Assembly (NCBI GenBank): GCA_002451155.1
Contig: DKBG01000006.1
Span: forward strand, 1-9,153
Direction: 5' to 3'
Length of the DNA: 9,153 bases
DNA from: Ignavibacteria bacterium UBA6906
GTDB taxonomy: Bacteria; Bacteroidota; Ignavibacteria; UBA10030; UBA6906
Under the pieces are notes generated by a model. That model was given only the letters and a program-made list of their open reading frames with translations, did not search any database and was not told where the DNA came from. Both the position numbers and the translations under genes were made by a program. Within the stretch, counting starts at the first letter, position 1. Every line of letters begins with the position of its first letter. Positions 6,630 to 9,153 of the stretch are shown here, one piece after another.

Positions 6630-8351
6630 ATGAAGGGAACACAACCCGCCATGCTCGCAAAACTGTGTATGCTGTCTCTCTTCGCTCTCCAGGCAACCAC
6701 GGCGCAGACGTTCACCCGCGCTGACACGCTGCGGGGCGCACGGTCCCCCGAACGAACCTGCTTCGATATCACCTACTACCACCTGGATGTCCGGATTGAC
6801 CCTTCGGACAGCTCTCTCCGGGGTTCAAACGCGATTACATTTCGAGTGGTCCAACCCTTTGATCGAATGCAGCTTGATCTCTTCGACAACCTGACAATCG
6901 AGAAGGTCCTGCTGGATGGGACAGACACGCCGTGCGCCTTCGAGAGGGAGTATAACGCGGTTTTTGTTTTGGCCCCGTCCGGAAGCATGAAGCCAGGAGA
7001 GATTCATACGATCAGGATCTGGTATTCGGGCAAGCCCGTCGTCGCCAGTCGGCCGCCCTGGTCGGGCGGCTTCACCTGGGAAAAGGACAGCGCCGGCAAT
7101 CCCTGGGTCGTGGTAACCTGCCAGGGTACGGGGGCGAGCTGCTGGTGGCCCAACAAGGACCAGCAGGAAGATGAGCCGGATAGCATGATGATAAGCGTTA
7201 CTGTTCCCCCGGGCCTCACGGATGTCTCCAACGGCCGTCTCCGCCAGATGACGACTCTTGCGGACGGCTGGACACGGTTTGACTGGTTCGTCAGCTCTCC
7301 CATCAACAACTATAACGTCACGGTGAACGTGGGGAAATATGCTCACTTTCGTGACTTCTATCTCACCGGCGATACGTTGACACTGGATTACTATGTGTTG
7401 CCGCAAAACCTGGAACGCGCCAGGAAGCACTTCCAGCAGGTCCAGGGAATGATGAAAGCGTTTGAGTACTATTTTGGCCCCTATCCCTTCCCGCAGGACG
7501 GGTATAAACTCATCGAGTGCCCGCATACCGGGATGGAGCACCAATCCGCCGTGGCGTACGGGAACTGGTACATCGGTGGATATCGCGGAAGAGCCCCGTC
7601 GGAGACAGGCCTGAAATTCGATTTCATCATAATCCACGAGAGCGCCCATGAGTGGTGGGGGAACAGCGTCACATCAAAAGACGTTGCCGATATGTGGATC
7701 CACGAGAGTTTTGGAGCGTATGCTGAGGCACTGTATGTTGAGCACCTGTACGGGTACGAGGAGGCGCTGAAATATATCAACGGGAAGAAACCGGGAGTCG
7801 GGAACCGTGAACCGATACTCGGCGTGTTCGGAGTGAACAAGGAGGGGTCGGGGGATATGTATAACAAGGGCCAGTTGATGCTCAACACGCTCAGACATGT
7901 GATCAACAACGACTCGCTCTGGGTGGAGATCCTCAAGGGAATCCAGCGGAAGTACCGCTGGCAGACCGTATCCGGGGAGGAGATCTATTCGTACGTGCAG
8001 GAAATGACCGGGACGGACTACCGGTATTTTTTCGACCAGTACCTGAAGTATCCAGGCCTCCCGCAGCTGGAGGTTTCAGTCTCGAAAAAGGGGGATGATA
8101 TTCGCGCCCGGTATCGGTGGAAGACGGATGTGAAGGAGTTCAGGATGCCTGTGCTGGTGACGCTTGAGAAGGGGACGTTTGGCTGGATTACTCCGACCAC
8201 TTCCTGGCAAGAGGTGACGTTGAACGGCATTGATCCCCCCGACTTCAAAGTGGCCGAGGACCGCTTCTATGTGACGGCGAGATTGAACTGGGTCTACCTG
8301 GATGAGAGACTCAAGGGTGGGTTCGGCAGGGGAGGGGGACGGACGGAGTAA
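6630..8351 (+). CDS. Exported M1-family (gluzincin) zinc aminopeptidase
   Basis: The product is 573 residues from the ATG at 6630. It removes N-terminal amino acids from peptides, probably in the periplasm or at the cell surface. A hydrophobic signal segment, LCMLSLFALQATTAQ, ends near residue 26. Residues ~40-245 form the N-terminal beta domain of M1 enzymes (ITYYHLDVRID, then CWWPNKDQQEDEPDS). The catalytic domain carries GMEHQ at 301-305, which stands where classical members have GAMEN; the zinc motif HESAH at 336-340; and the third ligand E359 after exactly 18 residues. Y411 in MYNKGQLML is the likely transition-state tyrosine. All catalytic residues are present. The protein stops at ~570 with only a short beta domain after the catalytic part, so it lacks the long helical C-terminal domain of PepN-like enzymes; this short form is common in Bacteroidota relatives. 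The start is uncertain: neither ATG 6630 nor ATG 6651 has a good ribosome binding site, though AAGGGA at 6633-6638 could serve the second at a long spacing. A terminator follows the stop. Confidence 0.92.
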   Translation: MKGTQPAMLAKLCMLSLFALQATTAQTFTRADTLRGARSPERTCFDITYYHLDVRIDPSDSSLRGSNAITFRVVQPFDRMQLDLFDNLTIEKVLLDGTDTPCAFEREYNAVFVLAPSGSMKPGEIHTIRIWYSGKPVVASRPPWSGGFTWEKDSAGNPWVVVTCQGTGASCWWPNKDQQEDEPDSMMISVTVPPGLTDVSNGRLRQMTTLADGWTRFDWFVSSPINNYNVTVNVGKYAHFRDFYLTGDTLTLDYYVLPQNLERARKHFQQVQGMMKAFEYYFGPYPFPQDGYKLIECPHTGMEHQSAVAYGNWYIGGYRGRAPSETGLKFDFIIIHESAHEWWGNSVTSKDVADMWIHESFGAYAEALYVEHLYGYEEALKYINGKKPGVGNREPILGVFGVNKEGSGDMYNKGQLMLNTLRHVINNDSLWVEILKGIQRKYRWQTVSGEEIYSYVQEMTGTDYRYFFDQYLKYPGLPQLEVSVSKKGDDIRARYRWKTDVKEFRMPVLVTLEKGTFGWITPTTSWQEVTLNGIDPPDFKVAEDRFYVTARLNWVYLDERLKGGFGRGGGRTE

Positions 8352-8409
8352 ATCAGGAAATAGCCTTTGGCAATGGAGCATACTCCTCGGAGGTGTTCTC
8401 TGCAACGCA

Positions 8410-8445
8410 AACGCCGGGCCCGCATGGACCCGGCGTTCAGTTTTT
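8410..8445 (+). terminator. Intrinsic terminator between convergent genes
   Basis: AACGCCGGG (8410-8418) pairs perfectly with CCCGGCGTT (8429-8437). Two more pairs form beyond one internal mismatch, around a loop of about five bases. CAG and then TTTTT (8441-8445) follow on the + strand, so it should stop transcription leaving the M1 peptidase gene. Read from the other strand, the same GC-rich stem is followed only by GTTTGCGTT, so any termination of the converging lipoprotein transcript would be weaker. Confidence 0.85.
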
Positions 8446-8461
8446 CAGCTGCTCGGTCCGA

Positions 8462-9153
8462 TTACTTGTTCACGATGACCTGTGCGCCGAGAGCCTGGGT
8501 GCCCGCGGCGCCCACAAAACCTCGGGCGAAGACCGTATAAATCTTGCCGGTCCCGAGCGTGACGCCGGGGAGAGGGAGAACCACAGTGCTGGTTCCGGCG
8601 AGCCTGACCTCCAGATTGTATGTGCCGGCCGCAAGCGGAGTGAACGGGGTATACTCTTTGAAGCTCTTGTTACTCCAGACCACGGCGCCTCCTGTCAACG
8701 CGATGTCAACCGCTGGGGCGTTAGGAGAAAGATGGATAAACCGAACATGGGCATTCCCTGCCGCAGGGGCAGTGAGATCATCGGCGATAACGAGAGTGCT
8801 TAGCTTGGAGACTGAATCAACGGCAAAGACAGAGTAGGACATGGAGTTCATCACCGGGAGATTTGCATTGATGACCGTGGTGGATGTTCCCGTGACATTG
8901 ACCTTCACGTTGCGGGTCCCTTCAGCGACGCTCAGGTACCCGGTGTTATTGGGGAAGGTGAGGTTTGTTCCTGCCACTGTGCCATCGACGATCAGATCCA
9001 CGCCGGGAGCGTCAGGGGATGCGTGTACGACTTTCACCATGGCCGAGCCGGCCGGCATAGGTTGAACGGGCGTTGACTCGTCATCACTGCAACCTGACGT
9101 GATCGCGAGGATGCCGGCCAATCCGAAGAGAAACCCGATTTTCGTGAGGATGC
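8462..9153 (-). CDS. Lipoprotein with two DUF4397-like domains (start just outside window)
   Basis: The minus-strand frame stays open through the right edge. The only in-window start, a TTG at 9121, would give a broken signal, while the codons before it read ILTKIGFLFGL and continue into AGILAITSGCSDDES. Together these form a normal lipoprotein signal: basic residue, hydrophobic core, Cys, then acidic residues. The true ATG therefore probably lies one or a few codons past 9153. After a Pro-rich linker come two beta-sandwich repeats of about 90 residues. The first opens with VKVVHASPDAPGVDL and the second with VRFIHLSPNAPAVDI, each with an AEGT/AAGT-type turn and a Y-[ST]-V-F-A strand. These are hallmarks of DUF4397 domains, which occur in surface or cell-envelope proteins of unknown function. 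The acidic DDES after the Cys would suit inner-membrane retention by E. coli rules, but those do not transfer safely to Bacteroidota, where similar motifs can direct surface export. The gene converges on the M1 peptidase gene with 110 bases between stops and is transcribed separately. No catalytic residues are evident. Confidence 0.9.
   Translation of the reverse strand, partial: ILTKIGFLFGLAGILAITSGCSDDESTPVQPMPAGSAMVKVVHASPDAPGVDLIVDGTVAGTNLTFPNNTGYLSVAEGTRNVKVNVTGTSTTVINANLPVMNSMSYSVFAVDSVSKLSTLVIADDLTAPAAGNAHVRFIHLSPNAPAVDIALTGGAVVWSNKSFKEYTPFTPLAAGTYNLEVRLAGTSTVVLPLPGVTLGTGKIYTVFARGFVGAAGTQALGAQVIVNK

Noticed and set aside
6825..7649. Minus-strand open frame (274 codons) inside the M1 peptidase gene
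   Set aside because: It is wholly antisense to a gene with an intact catalytic site, and no family is recognisable.
8393..8803. Plus-strand open frame (136 codons) opposite the DUF4397 lipoprotein
   Set aside because: It runs through the terminator hairpin and antisense to a clear two-domain protein; no domain or ribosome binding site.
9119..9121. TTG at 9121 as the lipoprotein start
   Set aside because: It would cut the signal peptide short; the in-frame codons to the window edge supply its basic and hydrophobic parts.
1..9153. A defence island, mobile element, CRISPR array or secondary-metabolite cluster
   Set aside because: No transposase, integrase, nuclease, helicase, repeat-spacer array, attachment site or synthase motif is visible; the genes are metabolic or envelope types with similar base composition.

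Overview
The window is 9,153 bases of fairly GC-rich bacterial DNA. It carries five protein-coding genes, two of them cut by the window edges, and no RNA genes, insertion sequences or CRISPR arrays that I can see. The protein families, the Sec signal peptides, a lipoprotein with DUF4397-type repeats and a short M1 peptidase fit a Bacteroidota/Ignavibacteria/Chlorobi-type (FCB group) heterotroph, probably an environmental one. This assignment is an inference from gene content; no phylogenetic marker is present.

Layout: (1) The left edge to 2051 (+) is the 3' part of a TPR-repeat protein of the kind that usually carries an N-terminal DUF5107 domain. (2) 2097-5129 (+) encodes a 1,010-residue secreted glycoside-hydrolase-like protein, with N-terminal beta domains related to GH123/DUF4091-type proteins, a TIM-barrel-like region and a C-terminal beta domain. 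It follows gene 1 by 45 bases and is probably co-transcribed with it. (3) 5232-6527 (+) encodes an exported metal-dependent amidohydrolase of the imidazolonepropionase/prolidase-like branch with all metal ligands present. (4) 6630-8351 (+) encodes an exported M1 aminopeptidase with an intact zinc site. (5) From the right edge back to 8462 (-) lies a lipoprotein with two DUF4397-like domains, whose first codon lies just beyond the window. An intrinsic terminator at 8410-8445 separates the converging genes 4 and 5. The 102-base gap between genes 3 and 4 is AT-rich, with degenerate 7-base repeats and overlapping dyads.

How the genes may work together: genes 2 to 5 all encode products with export signals. 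A glycoside-hydrolase-like enzyme, an amidohydrolase/dipeptidase-like enzyme and an aminopeptidase would suit salvage of sugars and peptides, perhaps from glycoproteins or cell debris, outside the cytoplasm. TPR proteins with DUF5107 are known neighbours of carbohydrate-active genes, so genes 1 and 2 form the most convincing functional pair. The rest may simply be neighbours. I do not see a clear defence, mobile or otherwise exotic system here. The least explained items are the substrate and catalytic residues of the 1,010-residue protein and the dyad-rich gap at 6528-6629.
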